From Ceriagrion tenellum (Eukaryota > Arthropoda > Insecta > Odonata > Coenagrionidae): a stretch of 64,000 nucleotides of DNA. How positions within the stretch are numbered: position 1 is the stretch's first letter; the number at the start of each line of letters is the position of its first letter. The translations under genes and the position numbers were made by a program. The notes beneath the pieces are model-generated. The model searched no databases and was not told where the DNA came from. It saw only the letters and a program-made list of their open reading frames with translations. The stretch lies in NCBI GenBank assembly GCA_963169105.1, contig OY720642.1, positions 22,624,965 to 22,688,964 of the forward strand. The letters are read 5' to 3'. Shown piece after piece: positions 25,040 to 38,329 of the stretch.

Positions 25040-25102
25040 AAGGTATATATAAGATAAGATATATATATAAGGTAAGATATATATATATATATATACATAT
25101 AT
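25040..25102. repeat. AT-rich simple repeat
   Basis: TATATAAGATAAGA units run into a (TA)n stretch at about 25077-25095. Confidence 0.8.
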
Positions 25103-25117
25103 TCCAAGCAGAAAAAA

Positions 25118-25190
25118 GTCGACTGGACCGGGAATCAAACCACGGACCTTTGGATTTCGCGTCCAATGCTCAGCCATCATTACATCTCCA
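25118..25190 (-). mobile_element. tRNA-like sequence, probable SINE head
   Basis: Minus strand: GATGGCTGAGCATTGGACG (A-box-like), then AAATCCAAAGGTCCG and GTGGTTTGATTCCCGG (B-box-like) in tRNA order. The spacing is that of a tRNA D-arm to T-arm. The 3' side runs into AT repeats rather than a closed acceptor stem, so a SINE head is likelier than a working tRNA gene. Confidence 0.6.
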
Positions 25191-25357
25191 CACCACCATT
25201 GTGATCGTCAATCTTATGTGTTCCTATCCACTTTCTTTCTACCTTTCTGTTTGAACCTTTATTTGTATGCATTTGCCGCTCAGCGGTCTGAGTGAATGAA
25301 CGAACGAACACTTAGGATCACTCGAGTGACGAATATATAAACGGTTTGCCACAGGAA

Positions 25358-25612
25358 GGCAATCGATAAACACAGAGAAACACAAAAAAATGAACACACT
25401 AACAGAGTTTCTTGATATTTCGATGCCACTAGCGCCTTGGTGCATATATAGCGACCAAGGTGCATATATATAATATAAGGCAATCGATAAACACAAAAGA
25501 AACAAGAGAAACACAAAAAAATGAACACACTAACAGAGTTTCTTGATATGTCGATGCCACTAGCGCCTTGGTGCATATATAGCGAACAAGGTGCATATAT
25601 TGAGAATATATA
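25358..25612 (+). repeat. Tandem duplication, unit about 121-131 bp
   Basis: Two near-identical units begin at GGCAATCGATAAACAC (25358 and 25479). Each continues with ATGAACACACTAACAG, TTTCTTGATAT and GCCACTAGCGCCTTGG to a closing GCATATAT. The second has a small insertion in the AAGAAACAAGAG part. Only a few substitutions separate them, so the duplication is recent. Confidence 0.85.
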
Positions 25613-25652
25613 TATATATATATATTGAGAATATATATATATATATATATAT
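25605..25652. repeat. (TA)n microsatellite with GAGAATATAT interruptions
   Basis: Two TGAGAATATATAT blocks, each followed by alternating AT, directly abut the tandem duplication. Confidence 0.85.
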
Positions 25653-26339
25653 ATTTCGTTTATATATTCTCTGATAGATTGGTTACAGATTTTTTCAATA
25701 CAGCGCACCATTGCAAGTGACGAGAGAAGATTTAGACATTGTATCAACCAAATCACACCTCTTTTATCATCTCTATCGTACTCCATATCCTTTTTCTCTA
25801 ATGCATTACCTCATTTCCTCATCGCTGGTTTTCTAACAGCTTCTGCCACAAACCATTGCGGAGGCTTGCAGTGTAATATACTCGCTGTTCTCTCTGGCAT
25901 TCGGCATCTTTTTGCCTAGATAGTTGAGTCCTACTCTCTTTTCCACCAACCACCTCCATCACTTCCGTATTACACTCATTTCCTTAGATCAAAATTCACA
26001 GCTTTTGTGTATTTGGGAATATTTTAAAACAGATCATGTAATCTGTGATGTAATTACTCATGCTATATGTTGCTATTGCTGTTTTTACAGCAGACATCCC
26101 CATCTTCAATTAAAGATCAACTAAAGAGAGGGTCAGCAAAGTTCCTTCGGTTTTAGATATTTGTTTTTTCACTATTTATATTCGTTTCATAAGCAATAAA
26201 GTATTGAAATGTGCTATATCTAACCGTATCGATTAGCGTGATGTCTTGCTTTTCCCTCACTTCTTATGTAGGGCTATGTGTTGGTAAATTTGATAATTGT
26301 ATATACTGTGGCATAAAGTTAGCGTTGTAATGTTCACTA

Positions 26340-26560
26340 TTTTTCGTGTATCATTGCATTTATCGCATCGTATTCTATACACCAAACATATTATTATCGT
26401 ATCGCATCAAATATACCAAACTATTATGTAACGCTCGGCATCGCATATCGCATTGAATCGTTCCTCATTACATGTCGTGATGTATTTCATATATTGCATT
26501 CCATCTCACAGCTCTGTTCATTGAATTACATCGCAATTCGACATGACTAATTCGCATGAT
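26340..26560. repeat. Degenerate TCGCAT-motif cluster 1
   Basis: ATCGCAT, ATCGTAT and related words recur irregularly, including GGCATCGCATATCGC near 26437. That 15-mer recurs near 57000. There is no fixed period, so it is not an ordinary satellite; it may be a decayed repeat or a binding-site cluster. Confidence 0.5.
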
Positions 26561-26579
26561 TCATCCGCATGGCAGTGAC

Positions 26580-27030
26580 GATTAATTTTCGATTTCGATA
26601 TCACCGAAATATCGGATATTGCTATCTACGCCTCGCGGCATTTCTCGGCCCCACTCAGAAGCTCGACCGCCACCAGCAATGTACCTAGTCGTTTCCCTGG
26701 CAACCCCCAGCATCCCCCTTGCTCTCGGCCTATCCGGAGAGGCTTTTTGGCTCATGAAATTCATATGCGGGGCTCCCGTCGGATTCAAGGTGGGGTAATG
26801 CTATCGGGCCAAATGCGACGCATTCCATTACGGGGACGAAGGGGGAGGACGCGGGGCAGGGGGTGGGTTGTTGCCGGGTAGAGTGGAAAGGGGGCGGGGT
26901 CACGGGGGTGTCTTCTTTTTCATTTCGATTCTCTCTTGTTTCCATGTTTTTTCCCCTTCGTGTCTGGGTGAAGGAGTCGACTTTCTTCTTTTCCCTCGGC
27001 TACTCTCTTAGAGGACATCTTCGACGCCAA
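26580..27030. promoter_or_regulatory. CpG-rich patch with X-box-like motif and G-rich arm
   Basis: About 250 bp of balanced, CpG-containing DNA (26620-26830) contains GTTTCCCTGGCAAC at 26691-26704, which fits the X-box pattern bound by RFX factors (two half sites, GTTTCC and GGCAAC). A G-rich segment follows at 26830-26910. A regulatory role is inference only; no exon is recognised nearby. Confidence 0.35.
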
Positions 27031-27540
27031 GGAGTTTTGAAGGGGTAAAGTTAAGAAACTTTTCTGATATCAAGATGTTCAATTAATTACGTTTGCGTAA
27101 ATCCACGAATTATATTTCGATATACACTTTCATTTTATGCTTCAACCACTGATTTTTAGTATGAATGAATAATAAATTAAAAATAAATTGCCATGAAATA
27201 ATTATATTTTTCCAGTGATATTGCGAAAAACAAGATAACAGTAAATGATAGCTGGCATTAACTTACCTCAATCCATTAAGCTGTCCTCTTATCTGAGCTA
27301 CATTTTCCATACGATTCTAGTTTCCATAAATTCTATATTCGAGGGAAAAATGTTCAAGGGAATTATTTCTTTTCATATTCCAGAGTAAAACGACGGCTGT
27401 TTTACAATGGCGCCCGAATGTCGTCGGTACATGAAGGTGAGATACAGAGAGATTTAATCCTTTTCATGTTATTTCAAATATTTTAATTTATATTTTGGTT
27501 AGTTTTACGGTTTTTCTATTCTTTACATGTCGAAGAAACC
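27031..27540. other. Gene-free AT-rich stretch
   Basis: No recognisable features. Confidence 0.5.
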
Positions 27541-27620
27541 CTAAAATTGATCCTGAATCGGGATTCAAACTTGCCATTCAGTTCAACGTTCTGATTACAG
27601 CTAATGATTAAAACATTGGA
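27541..27620 (-). mobile_element. tRNA-like remnant
   Basis: Minus strand: TTAGCTGTAATCAGAACG, then CAAGTTTGAATCCCGATTC, matching A-box and B-box positions of a tRNA. Heavily diverged, probably an old SINE head. Confidence 0.45.
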
Positions 27621-30370
27621 AATTATATGCTCACATATTTACAAGCTTACACTCACTCAAACTGGACATAATTGTAACTAGTTCAACTACATGAAAGCTA
27701 GACTCTCGTTAGTTTTCCTCTAAACGTAAGATTAGATACCGAAAATTACATGCCGGCCAGCTCTGTCATGGAAATATTAGAAGTTTTGAGTTATCTCCCT
27801 CTGATTCAATTAATCTAAAGTGAATGTAAGATCTGATAACACTTGAAGATGTTCAAGGTGCTTCAACTTCAAGCGGCATCGAATATGATGTCAAGTAGAT
27901 CAGTACTTTAGAGGTGAAACGATACTGTTTTGGGGATGATCCGTGGTAGTATCTAGAGGAATCACAGTAAGTGATCTCATATGTCCTCAAATTGGACAAC
28001 TGAGGAAATTTAGTAAAAATGTCAATCTTAGTTCTTAATCTATTGGTAGAAGTCTATATTAATTGAATGTCAGCGTTAACCAAACATATAAAAATGATAA
28101 ATGAAACAGCTTTTGTTAAGTTCCTTTTTATTTTCTTTTTCATAGATACCTCAAGAGTTCTTAGCTTTACCAGAAATGACTTTGTCAAATGCTCTTTGTC
28201 TATGCCGCCATTATGCTCATATATCTCGATTAAACTACCTTATGATCACATTTTGGGGTAATCACTAAACAGATCAACGGAGCTAGCGGGGGCAAAGTAT
28301 GAGATTAGGTATTTCCTTGCAGAATGACGCCATCATATTGAATAAAAACGATGATATGATTAAAAAACAACTAAAGAAAATTGCTCATTCACAGAGTCAT
28401 ACCTTCTTATTAGGCTTTATTTCCAAGATACTGCAACTATAGAGAATCATGTGAACGTGTGACATCCCATTTAATGCCTTCTTTGGCATTTAGGGGCAAA
28501 TATTTTCCAGTCAATGGCACAGAAACAAAATCATTCACCACATTTTGGGCTTTCCAAAAGCTACAAATGGAGAATATTGATTTCAATATCCCTCACCTTT
28601 TACAAATATCTGATAACACAACATCAATTTTTACGTTAAAAGATTATTTTTTTCTTATTCCCGAACTTTTAAATAATCCTTTCAATAATCGAACTTTTAA
28701 ATCTGCTATTTTCCTGAAAGAGCGGATGATATTATATGTTAGTAGCTGCAAATATACGCAACTTCATGCTGCAAATCCTCATAACAATTGACGAGAGAAG
28801 AAACAAATGATACAGCTTTTTCACTCCGTAGAAATAAAGCACTCCTCCCGAGTTGAGAGTAAAGTAAAAATTTAACATTTTCGGAATATCTTTCCAATTT
28901 CCGAGCCAGGACTTGCGGTAATAATCTAAAGGGAAAGAAAAAAGAATCACCTTCACCTTGGAAGAACTCTAATTCTAAATAATTTCTTGATAAGAGCCCA
29001 TTTTAGAGAATTTATATTCCAACAAATTCAATTTTAATCCAAAATCAGAAAAATTGAAAGACAATTATGACAGTGTAGTTATCTCCAGTATCGATTGTAA
29101 ACAGATTCTTTTCAAATATTTGCACAACCAATGACTACCAGCCTGCCACAGATATATCTGTATTTAATGAACCAAGGTAAGACACTGCTTATTCATTGCA
29201 AAGGTATATAAAATAATAGCACTAAATTATGCTGAGTCTTAGATAAAATGCAAATTGTTTATAAGATCTTAAGAAGATAACTGCGTTTGTGCTCTAGGAA
29301 CAACACTACGAATCTTTCTGTCTATTTTCACTTATCTTTATTGAATGGCAAGGTTTCAGATGATCACATATTTTACGTTTATTTCCTTGAGAAAATATGT
29401 TAGAAGTGAAATATATTTTTCTAATTTTATTTTTTTGCGCTTTTCGTGCCTCTTAAAAAAGCATTTCTAAAAAATAGTTTCTTTTTTTTCAGAACAAAAA
29501 TATACGCAATATCCGATGGTATTTGAATATTGGGAGCAATAAACGCAAATCGGCCAGAAAATTAAAAAAAAAAACAAATCTTAAGTACAACTTAAACCAG
29601 TTATCCTTCGTTAATGCTGTTGAAAGCAACAGCTTGCTCGAAGTTTCATGGTCACTGCAGAATGCTAAAGCCAAAAACGTTTGCGTTGCTATTGCTCCGT
29701 AATTACAAGGAGTAAAGAGTTGTAGGAGCTGCATACCACTATTATATACTATTTCTAGTTACTTTCTTGAGCTATAGTGCCTCATGAATCACCACTGAAC
29801 ACCTATTGGAACCGATAGTAAATTCTAGGTCGCTCAGAATTCGAAGGGTGAGAACAGGTTTTGTAAGGCCTTTTGTCTTTGCGCATGGATGCCGCCCTTA
29901 GGGTCTTTGGCTTTTTTCTATTCTTCGAAATCGGACAAGTTTCTTTTATGTAGACATTTAGATCAGCAGAAGATAGGTCTTCATTTGCCTGCTTGGTAAT
30001 AGTTATCACAGCTCATAACCTTCTATATCATACCGATTAGCGTAAGCATAAACACTTTTTCAGAGTTTCCTCGGGGTATAATTTTCAAAGACAAAAAAAT
30101 TATTTCATTCATGCCAGTATCGGTGAGTCTGGAACTCGAAAGTATTTCTTTTTCAGAAGCCCTCCGGTTAATTAAGATTTCCAAATCATAGATTTGGTAT
30201 TAGGAAGGATTTTGGTCAATCTGGTCCACGATTAAATCTGTCCAAATCTATCGGGTCCCGTTTGATATCTTCGCTACCGCCGAAAGCATCTGGGGGACGA
30301 AAGGGCAACTCTATTAGCGCGTGAGAAAGTAGTTCCGATGCAATTAATTCAAAGTGACAGAACGAAGATA
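27621..30370. other. Gene-free AT-rich stretch
   Basis: I see no assignable element. A 110-codon frame at 28459-28791 (plus) lacks any domain or splice context and is treated as chance. Confidence 0.5.
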
Positions 30371-30379
30371 AAGAGCTAC

Positions 30380-31630
30380 GCGGTCCCTCTCCCCTCCCCT
30401 TAGCCACCCCAACCCTACTCACAACCCCCACATCGCTCGAAATCCCTTCAACCCTCTCCACAAAGAGTCTTACTTTATTTCATTCAAAAGTTATTTCCGA
30501 AAAAAACCGACGTCTGAAGAAGCACGATTAATGACTTTTCATTAAAGAGTGTCTCATCAAATCTTCTTCCGCTCGCCACTTTATCTCTTTCTCGACCGTT
30601 TCCTCTTCTCCGTCCTTATAACTTTCTTGCTCGCTTCCCTACCTTCCGACCAAACCTCCCTCCTCCTCTCTGTCTCTCTCCACCAATCAGAACACCCAAC
30701 ACAAACTGTAAGGTAAAGGGAATGGGAGGTTCGTGGGGAGGAGTGGGGGGGCGTAGAGGAGGATTGGGGACCAAGAGGGAAAGAGAGATCTCCGCACAGA
30801 TGCACTTCCCCCGGAATCCATTAGCCCCAAACCGTCAGGGCAAAACTGGGATTCTTACCCCCCGCCTCAAAGCTTTAAGAGCCAGGTCATCTCTGCCTCC
30901 CCTCGCTTCACGCTCTCCCCTCCTGCGCAGCAGACCACCTACCTCCAACCTACCCTCCCACCGCCCCCCCCCCCCAATCCCCGACTCCATCTCTCACAGC
31001 CGCCCACTCCGAAAACCTAATTCACCTCCTCACACCCTTCCCACACTCCCCACCTATTCCATTTCTCTATCCCTTTTCTTTTCTCCTCCACCTCCTCTTC
31101 CCCCACCCTCCTCCCCACTCCGCTCTCCCCCCCCCCACTATTCTCGGCAAAAGTGCCAAGATGGAGTTGAAGCGTTCGGGGGACGGGTGGCAGGGGTTGT
31201 GCGGCGCTCTACTCGATCGGGAATTAATTATCCCCCAAAGGTGATGTGGGGGAGTGCGGAGATGTTGAAGAAGGTCCGTAGCATGTAGGCGGAGGGGACG
31301 GGAGAAGAGAGAGGACAGGGTGGATGGGGTGGTTGGGAGGAAAGGCGGTAGGTGATGGTGTGGGCGAGAGAGTTGGAATCGAAAAAAAGGGTTGCCGAAA
31401 GAAGAGAAGGGGACTGTGGGTTTGAAACGAAGTAAGAGAGAGAAGGGGGAAAAGGATGAACAAGGGGTGTGGAGGGGGCGAGAGGTAGGTGCAGGAATTG
31501 TGGGACGGTAGCGGCGATTCGTCCCCTGGGAAATGGAATGAACTGGAAACCCGAACGGGGCAGGGAACTCGATGGTAAAAGCATGGGGAGGGATTGGATA
31601 CGCGTTGAAAGGAGCTAAATTTTTGATCGG
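30380..31630. other. Alternating pyrimidine- and purine-rich island
   Basis: The plus strand is C/T-rich at 30380-30450 and 30590-30700, G-rich at 30720-30795, strongly C-rich at 30865-31140, then G-rich at 31240-31610. This is the longest skewed island of the window, with three strand-skew switches. Overlapping frames on both strands are Pro/Ser-rich and not supported as genes. Confidence 0.65.
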
Positions 31631-33440
31631 GAATCATCAAAGTATTATTCGCAAACAGGTCGAGCATATGTTTTGATGCAAAATGGTTAATATATCAAGA
31701 AAGTTCAAATGTTTTCTCGGTGTAATAAATTATTGAAGATTATTGGAGTTTCCACCGGGTCAAACTCTTCATTTCTGCCGACAGACGAGAGACGACTCGT
31801 ACATAGAAACGTGGGAAGAGATGGAGAGTTTGACTCGTTAGTTAATGCATCACATCAACAGGCTAATCTTGGTGAAAACATCACGACATGGAAACCATTT
31901 CATTTGTTCAATTACACAAAATATATTGAGGAAAATATTTTGGAATTTTAGGAAGGGATATTATTTTTATACCTAAATGGCTAACCCTGCAGACGATGGG
32001 ATTATACTGATTTTGCGATTCAAATTATTGACGTTTTATAACTCCTCGTTTCTGACAATGCTCTTTTTCTGAATAGCTAGCTCATTTTTAATAATGTAGT
32101 TCATGCCAATGAGAGACCTACCTAAAATTTTCAAGCCAATTCTGCCAACAAACGTCAGCCAATCTCAGCATCCAAGTAACAATGAATTATAAATGAAATG
32201 ATTTTCATCTCATCATCTGTGTTAGAGCGATTACTATGAAATGATATCAGTTGAAAATCACATTCCGTAGCTTTAAAAACAGAAAGTTACGACTCAAAAC
32301 AGTTAAACACTTCTAGAGACAAAAATTATTTGCGTTTCGTTTGATCACTATTAAAAAAACACTTAACTCAGATTACCATGTGTCATAAAACTATTATCCT
32401 TGCGTCTACATAATTATATTTTGAACAAGAATGTATTTATTGAAATGTAAAGGAGGTGCCATTTCTAAGTTTTTGCATGACGGGGAAGGAGGGAATCACG
32501 TCTATTTTTTCCTCTGCAAAAAATCCTTCAAATTAGATCAAGGTGCTTTAGTACAAATATTTAACGCGGTTGAAATCCTTTGTTCAATGTATAACTGTTG
32601 CTTGCTCTTATCCTCGGATAGCAAACGGCAGTGTGTGTAAATTCACCCTGAAAAATAACTTTATCTGAGATTTTAAGCTCTAATATCGTAGTTTTCAGTC
32701 AGGTGTGCTTGCTAGCTATACCATTTAGTGATTATACCATTATCTAGCCGAACCATTCTCATTCACAGCAAATAGGCAATGCAAAATACGCGAGTCACAT
32801 TGATGTGAAGAAAGATCTGTAGCTCTCTCGGTGGATGCGGATAGCAAAGGCTACTTGGTGGGATCGCTATGACTCTCATATCCGACTTGAGGAGAAAAAC
32901 ATCAACTGAGACTCCGAGTACTCTCTCAGTAACTCTGGAAACCCCGTATTGATATGTATGCTTGAGGCAATAAAAATACAGAAAATGGTGGACCAATCAG
33001 AAGGCACCTGACCCTCGGGCATAGGCCACATTTCAAACGACTCATTCATCGAAAGAACGGCAGCCGGCAGCAATAGAGGAATGGATCCAGAGAAGTACTC
33101 GAACAGCCTTTCTTTTACCAATATTGGTATGATTTAAAGATGTTACTAATTATTACTCATAACGGACAACAGAAATATCCCGGTCAATATACTTGTATGG
33201 TCACAGGAATTCCCCACGGTGAATTTTCTCACCTCGGTGTACCATCTAACGCAGTTAAATGGAGGAAAATTCCACTTGTCTGATGAGTTGTTGCGAAAAA
33301 AACAGTATGTCATACACAATGCATATTCATTCAATTAAAAATTCAATGAATTAAAATTTACGTTTTATCATTCCAGTTATACCTTGCACCACATCGTGCG
33401 ATTCCGTAGAGTGCACATTTGCGCATTTTATAAATTAATT
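31631..33440. other. Gene-free stretch
   Basis: AT-rich, without recognisable repeats or conserved frames. Confidence 0.5.
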
Positions 33441-33444
33441 ACTG

Positions 33445-34215
33445 TTCTCAAATGGAAAGTTTAGAGGGGATGGCAAGTATAAAAAAGTAGAGAACGAGAA
33501 TAGAGAGCGTAGGAAGAGAAGAGGTAGTTGAGGGAGATAAGAGTGGACGTGTGAGGGATAGAGCAGGGTTCGTAAGGTTACTGGAAGAGTTTCCGGAGAG
33601 CGTAGACCACGGGGGTTTAGGGCGACCGGGGCTCTGGGGAGCGGACGGAGAGAGGAAGTTCAGCCGCTTAATCAAGGAAAACCCTTTGCCCGCGAGCCTA
33701 ACGCTCTCCTCCTCATTTCCACCCCCTCCCCGCCCCCAACCGAACATGGGCACCACGCAGCGGGCCTCCCACCAATCTCCTCCCAGACCGCACCTTAAAA
33801 ATGTTCCGACGTGGCTCGGGAGCTCATCTGCCCTGCCAAAGAGGGAAATGGCGCAGCTTAGTCTATCGCCCTTAAAACCCCTCTCCACAATCTCTTCCTT
33901 TTACCTCTCCGTTCTTCGCCTCCGCCTTCCGCCTCCTCTTGCGCCAGAGGGGGAGGCAGAACTCCCTGCGGCAAAACCCCTTGGAGCCAAGGGCTCTTGT
34001 CAATTCCTTTGCCCAGGGCCTTTCCCGCGCGAAACATGGGGGCAGGGGTGGGTGTGGTCGGGATAAAGGGCGTGAAATAAGGCCGGCCCTTCATGAGGAC
34101 GAGGAGGAGAGATGTGGCGTGTGGTGGAGGAAGGGGAACGGACGGGATGGGAGAATAGAGCATGAAGCCAGGGTCTGCGTCTACGCGCAACACCGCTCGG
34201 GCGTCTGGTAGGAGG
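33445..34215. other. Purine/pyrimidine/purine island
   Basis: Plus strand A/G-rich at 33450-33660, C-rich at 33700-33960 and G-rich again at 34030-34210, with CpG-containing junctions. The frames are open on both strands for compositional reasons. Confidence 0.6.
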
Positions 34216-37200
34216 TACATATAGGAACACTATTTAAAAAAAGAAAGGGAATAGAATAAATATATAAGGGGAGGAAATGGAAAGTTAAGTTAGGTGGATT
34301 TCGGTGAATTACCGTCAAGCTATGTGGTTCTTTTAATCATAAATGACTCGCAGAACTCTTGAAGCAATCTGTTGGTCAATTTGTCGCTCTTATTTTGCAG
34401 TTTCTGTTGGCTCAAAAGATCAAGTGCGAGATTTATAAACATAGTAGCGAATAATTTAAATTTTGTAAATAAGTACTGGCATCTGTAAGGGAAACCGTTA
34501 AAATTTCACTTAAATAGAGCTCCTCTTTGCCTTAAAACGCTATAGTTTCCGTCTGGTGAGATAACTCTCTCGATTTTCACAAATTTTAAATCAATGTTTT
34601 CATAGATATAACTACTATTACTAGTCAGTTTTGATCTAAAATCTTCTAAGAGCTACTGAAAAAAAACATACACATTTTCACGACCTATCGCTACATTCTC
34701 CAACACCTCATTTAATGTATGCTTAACTACTCCATTTACCACGTTGTACGTTATACTTGATATGTAAGTCTTCGACGAGGGCAAATAAAGAGGCAATCGT
34801 GTCTTACTGCTGCCCTTTTTCATTGCTGACAGTTGCTTTAATGGTGGATTAAAGAAGTCAAATTGGGTGATCCAAATCAGTGCACGGCACGAATGTAGTT
34901 ATCTATAGGACATCCAAAAACGAGGTCGACATTTTCGTTAGGCTTCAATTTTTTGGGTGCTCCAGGAAAGACAATCGGGAAGAATCTCTGAAATACAAAT
35001 TATCAGTCAAATTGAACGTCCGGAGACGATTCTCCCCAGTAGAAGGTCGATTACATCCCTTCTTTCTGGCATGAAGAAATAAGAGCGTCATTGCAAAGTA
35101 ATGGACCACCAAAAACAAATTATTTAGCGGAAGAAGCTTACGGAACAAAACTTAGGAGAAATTGAAAAGTGATAGGGGATTTTTTCCGGAATGGAGCATT
35201 AGGCAAGAATTTTTTTAGACTACTAATGTCAAATTCAGGTAATTCTCATGCTTCATAAGTTATATATTCCTAAATATGGCACTGCAATTGAATGGGCTAT
35301 TGATCATAGACATTTCCCTTGCTTCCGGAAATTTATAGAATTTAACTTAACTGTGAATGGCATAAAATCATCACTGAGCGCCTCTAAATATCAGGTAAGA
35401 AGTTGACACCCTTAATCTGAAATGGAGATAAAAAGCATTCCCATTTCTCCCAAATTTCCCAAGCACTATATCTTTTATTTGCCCTTCAAACTGATCTCTT
35501 TCAGAAATCATGAAGAACATGCAACAGTGCTCTAAATTACTCCATGCATTTTATAGAAAAATACGGCAACTTAACGTAAGTGTGGTGAATGATAAGTAAA
35601 ATCCAGTCACGGACGCGAAATTTTATTTCAGCTTAAATTTTCAAACACTTCTCGTTTCATCAACAAAGACTTAAATTTGTACTCTTTATTAGTGAAAACG
35701 CTACAACGCCACTCCCGGGTTAGGGGTACTCGAGACTACTTCCCCAAATGGCATCCGCTTTCTTCCAAGTATTTACTCCACGTCTGATGAGTCATTAAAT
35801 ACTGAACGTAACTTCAATAAGTAATCATTGTAATCAAGTAAACCTAATGGTAAAAATCAATGGTATTACTTACACGCCCTAGTCTATTGTACCAATTAAT
35901 ATAAAATCCATGTTGTCAGAAATGCCTGAAGATACCATTAATCGTTGCACCACTTTTCGGTAATACATTTTATGATGAATGGTTGTAGCCGATGGAAGCA
36001 TCAAATTCCCAGCATCGTATTAGGCTAAGGTTGTTAAGTAGCCCAAACTTATTACGCAATCCACACGTTTTCTTGTTTCTCACTACCGAAGAGTTCCGGG
36101 TTATGAAAACAACTTTCAGAATGATTGTAAGGACACACTTTATTTATATTTGATGAGGCACACGTGGCTGTTTCGTGGACTATTTGCTTGTTTCATTTCA
36201 ACTCCCACGAATTTTTTATGATAATACTATCAATTTCAACGTCCAAGACACTTCCCTGCGGCCTGGTCGTTTCCGTAAATTTCCCTGTTTGTCCACTTGT
36301 AGAGAGAGAGGTTTAGAAAATCTCAAAATGTTAGGGGCAGGGAAGTGTAGCGCCTCTATCTTTATCATATCCACTGCTCTCACCCAGGCAAAGAAAACGT
36401 TGGAACGTGGACGTGTTTCGCGAGAAATATGAAAGCAGATACCCCTTCCACGAGTCTGAATGCAATGCAAGTGGAGTGCCTGATGGACGCAAGCCGAAGT
36501 AAAAAAATGGACCCTCCCTCCCTTTACTCCACCCAAACCGGAAAGGGAGCTAAAGTTGAGAAAAAAGATAACTCCTCCGCTGCCGGCCGACGAATGAAAG
36601 AATGTTCACCTTAACTGCGCCCAAAATGGGGTTAAAGGTGGTGGCGCTGGGGTTGACGACGGAGAAAACACTTTTGGAGATTGGATGGAACGGGATGTGA
36701 TTGAGAGAGGTGTGTAAGATCGGACAAAGAAAAAAATGAGAAGGGCGCAGAATGAGTAGTGAAAAGAGACGAGAAAAAACTAGAAAAACTACTGAACAGG
36801 AGAGCGCCTTGTGAGAAAGAGAGAGAGGTCGAGGACCTTATTGTTTGTCCAAATGCCTCGGTCAGTCAACCCCATCATTCCACTTCTAAGATTTGATCAC
36901 GGTGGCAATAGCGTAAAGGTGTGTAATGTTGCAACATCCGCCTCGCTATTTACGAAACTTCCGGAAGAAAGAGAGTGGAAGGGATGAAGGGTGAACAGAA
37001 ATGTGCATTAAAATAAGGAAAATTGAAGGATTAATAGAGTAATGAAATTGATCAAATAATTTCAAAATATTGCACCAAATAGAAGTACTGAGAATTTACC
37101 GGGTTGCTAGCGACGAATATTTTAATCTTCTTAACCATAATTTCGATTTCCTTGAATCATATGGCATTATACCTATCTGATAATTTTCAATTTTTATTCT

Positions 37201-37440
37201 ACACTATTCTATTGAATACAAATCCTTCTAATTACTATTATTCTTATTCTAATACCAAAATATTACATAATATTCTACAGTTATTTACGAGGTTTATTTT
37301 ATGCCATATATTTCCGGCTAAAGTATATACATCTCTCTAGCAATGGATTATGTTTTATGTAGGCAAATGTGATTAGGTTGTTAAACAATAATGCAAGGAA
37401 TAATGATCGAGAATTTTCTAAGGTTCAAACAGAGAAATTG
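34216..37440. other. Gene-free stretch
   Basis: Nothing I can support except a mildly purine-rich zone at 36540-36840. Confidence 0.5.
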
Positions 37441-37449
37441 TGGATGTGA

Positions 37450-37690
37450 GTGATGCAAAAAATGCCTTTAAAAGAATAATTGTAGATTGTGCTAAAAGCT
37501 TACGAGGGAAAATGAAGGCAAGATGTTAAATCAATACTTTTTGGAATGAAGGAGAGAAAACTGCGGAGGGTAAAAAAAAAGGCTATAAAAGAAAAAATTC
37601 AGCCAAATATGAGTACGAGCAAAGAAAAACATACATTCGACAGCAAGAAAGAGAATGGATACAAAAACTCCTTGAAGGTGAAGAGGTAAT
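37450..37690 (+). pseudogene. LINE endonuclease-to-polymerase linker remnant
   Basis: One plus-strand frame with a single stop reads AKNAFKRIIVDCAKSLRGK, then after the stop FWNEGEKTAEGKKKGYKR, then SAKYEYEQRKTYIRQQERE and WIQKLLE. Insect LINE ORF2 proteins have this order between endonuclease and polymerase: a helix ending in a Gly-Lys turn, a WWNEEVK-like motif, Lys/Arg-rich helix, then RxxVxxxxRxxKxxEW. Neither domain itself is recognisable, so only the linker survives. Recognition is by pattern from memory. Confidence 0.5.
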
Positions 37691-37739
37691 GCATGGACAT
37701 GCGGCTTCAAAATTGCAGGGAGAATGAATAAATATACTA

Positions 37740-37835
37740 CGTATTTTGGATGCTAGGTTAAGGGTCTGAGCGTTTAAGGCACACCTTCGCTAAAGAAACC
37801 ATACTTGGGTGCATACAGCACAAAAGAAGTTTTCC
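37740..37835 (+). mobile_element. Possible tRNA-like remnant
   Basis: TTAAGGGTCTGAGCGTTTAAGGC resembles a tRNA A-box region with D-loop, and TTGGGTGCATAC about 30 bp later sits where a T-loop would be. The match is weak and no body or tail was found. Confidence 0.25.
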
Positions 37836-38329
37836 AGAAATTTACTGTCATATACGGTAAGATTCATGCATTATAAGGAAGTATATGGCTAAGCAATAAC
37901 ATTTCATTTGAAAGGTTGTACATAAGCCTGGATTAATTACTTAGCATGTCTTGGAAATCCAGTGGTTAAAGGGATATTTAAATGTAAATTAGACGCCATA
38001 TAATAATTTCCATGTGAAAAGCCTTCAAAAACGGTCGTGGGATTCCAATTTTTATGTGTTTAGCATTGACAAAATTTTTGGTATTCCAAAGCCAGTTGGA
38101 TTAACGTAAGCAAATGTACGAACCAACATATGACATGTGACAAACTCCATTTAAAATAATTGTGTATTTTTAAGGTTCGGTGATGTTTAGTTTTTATGCC
38201 CACTACAAAACAGTTCTCAAGGAAAAACCTCAATCCAACCTTATACATCACCCAACACTTTTTGACGAAAATCATTCGAGTGACATTTAAAATAAGAACG
38301 AGAGCGTTTGATATAAAAACAATTTCGGA

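Noticed and set aside
28459..28791. 110-codon plus-strand frame
   Set aside because: AT-rich, no domain, no supporting splice or repeat context.
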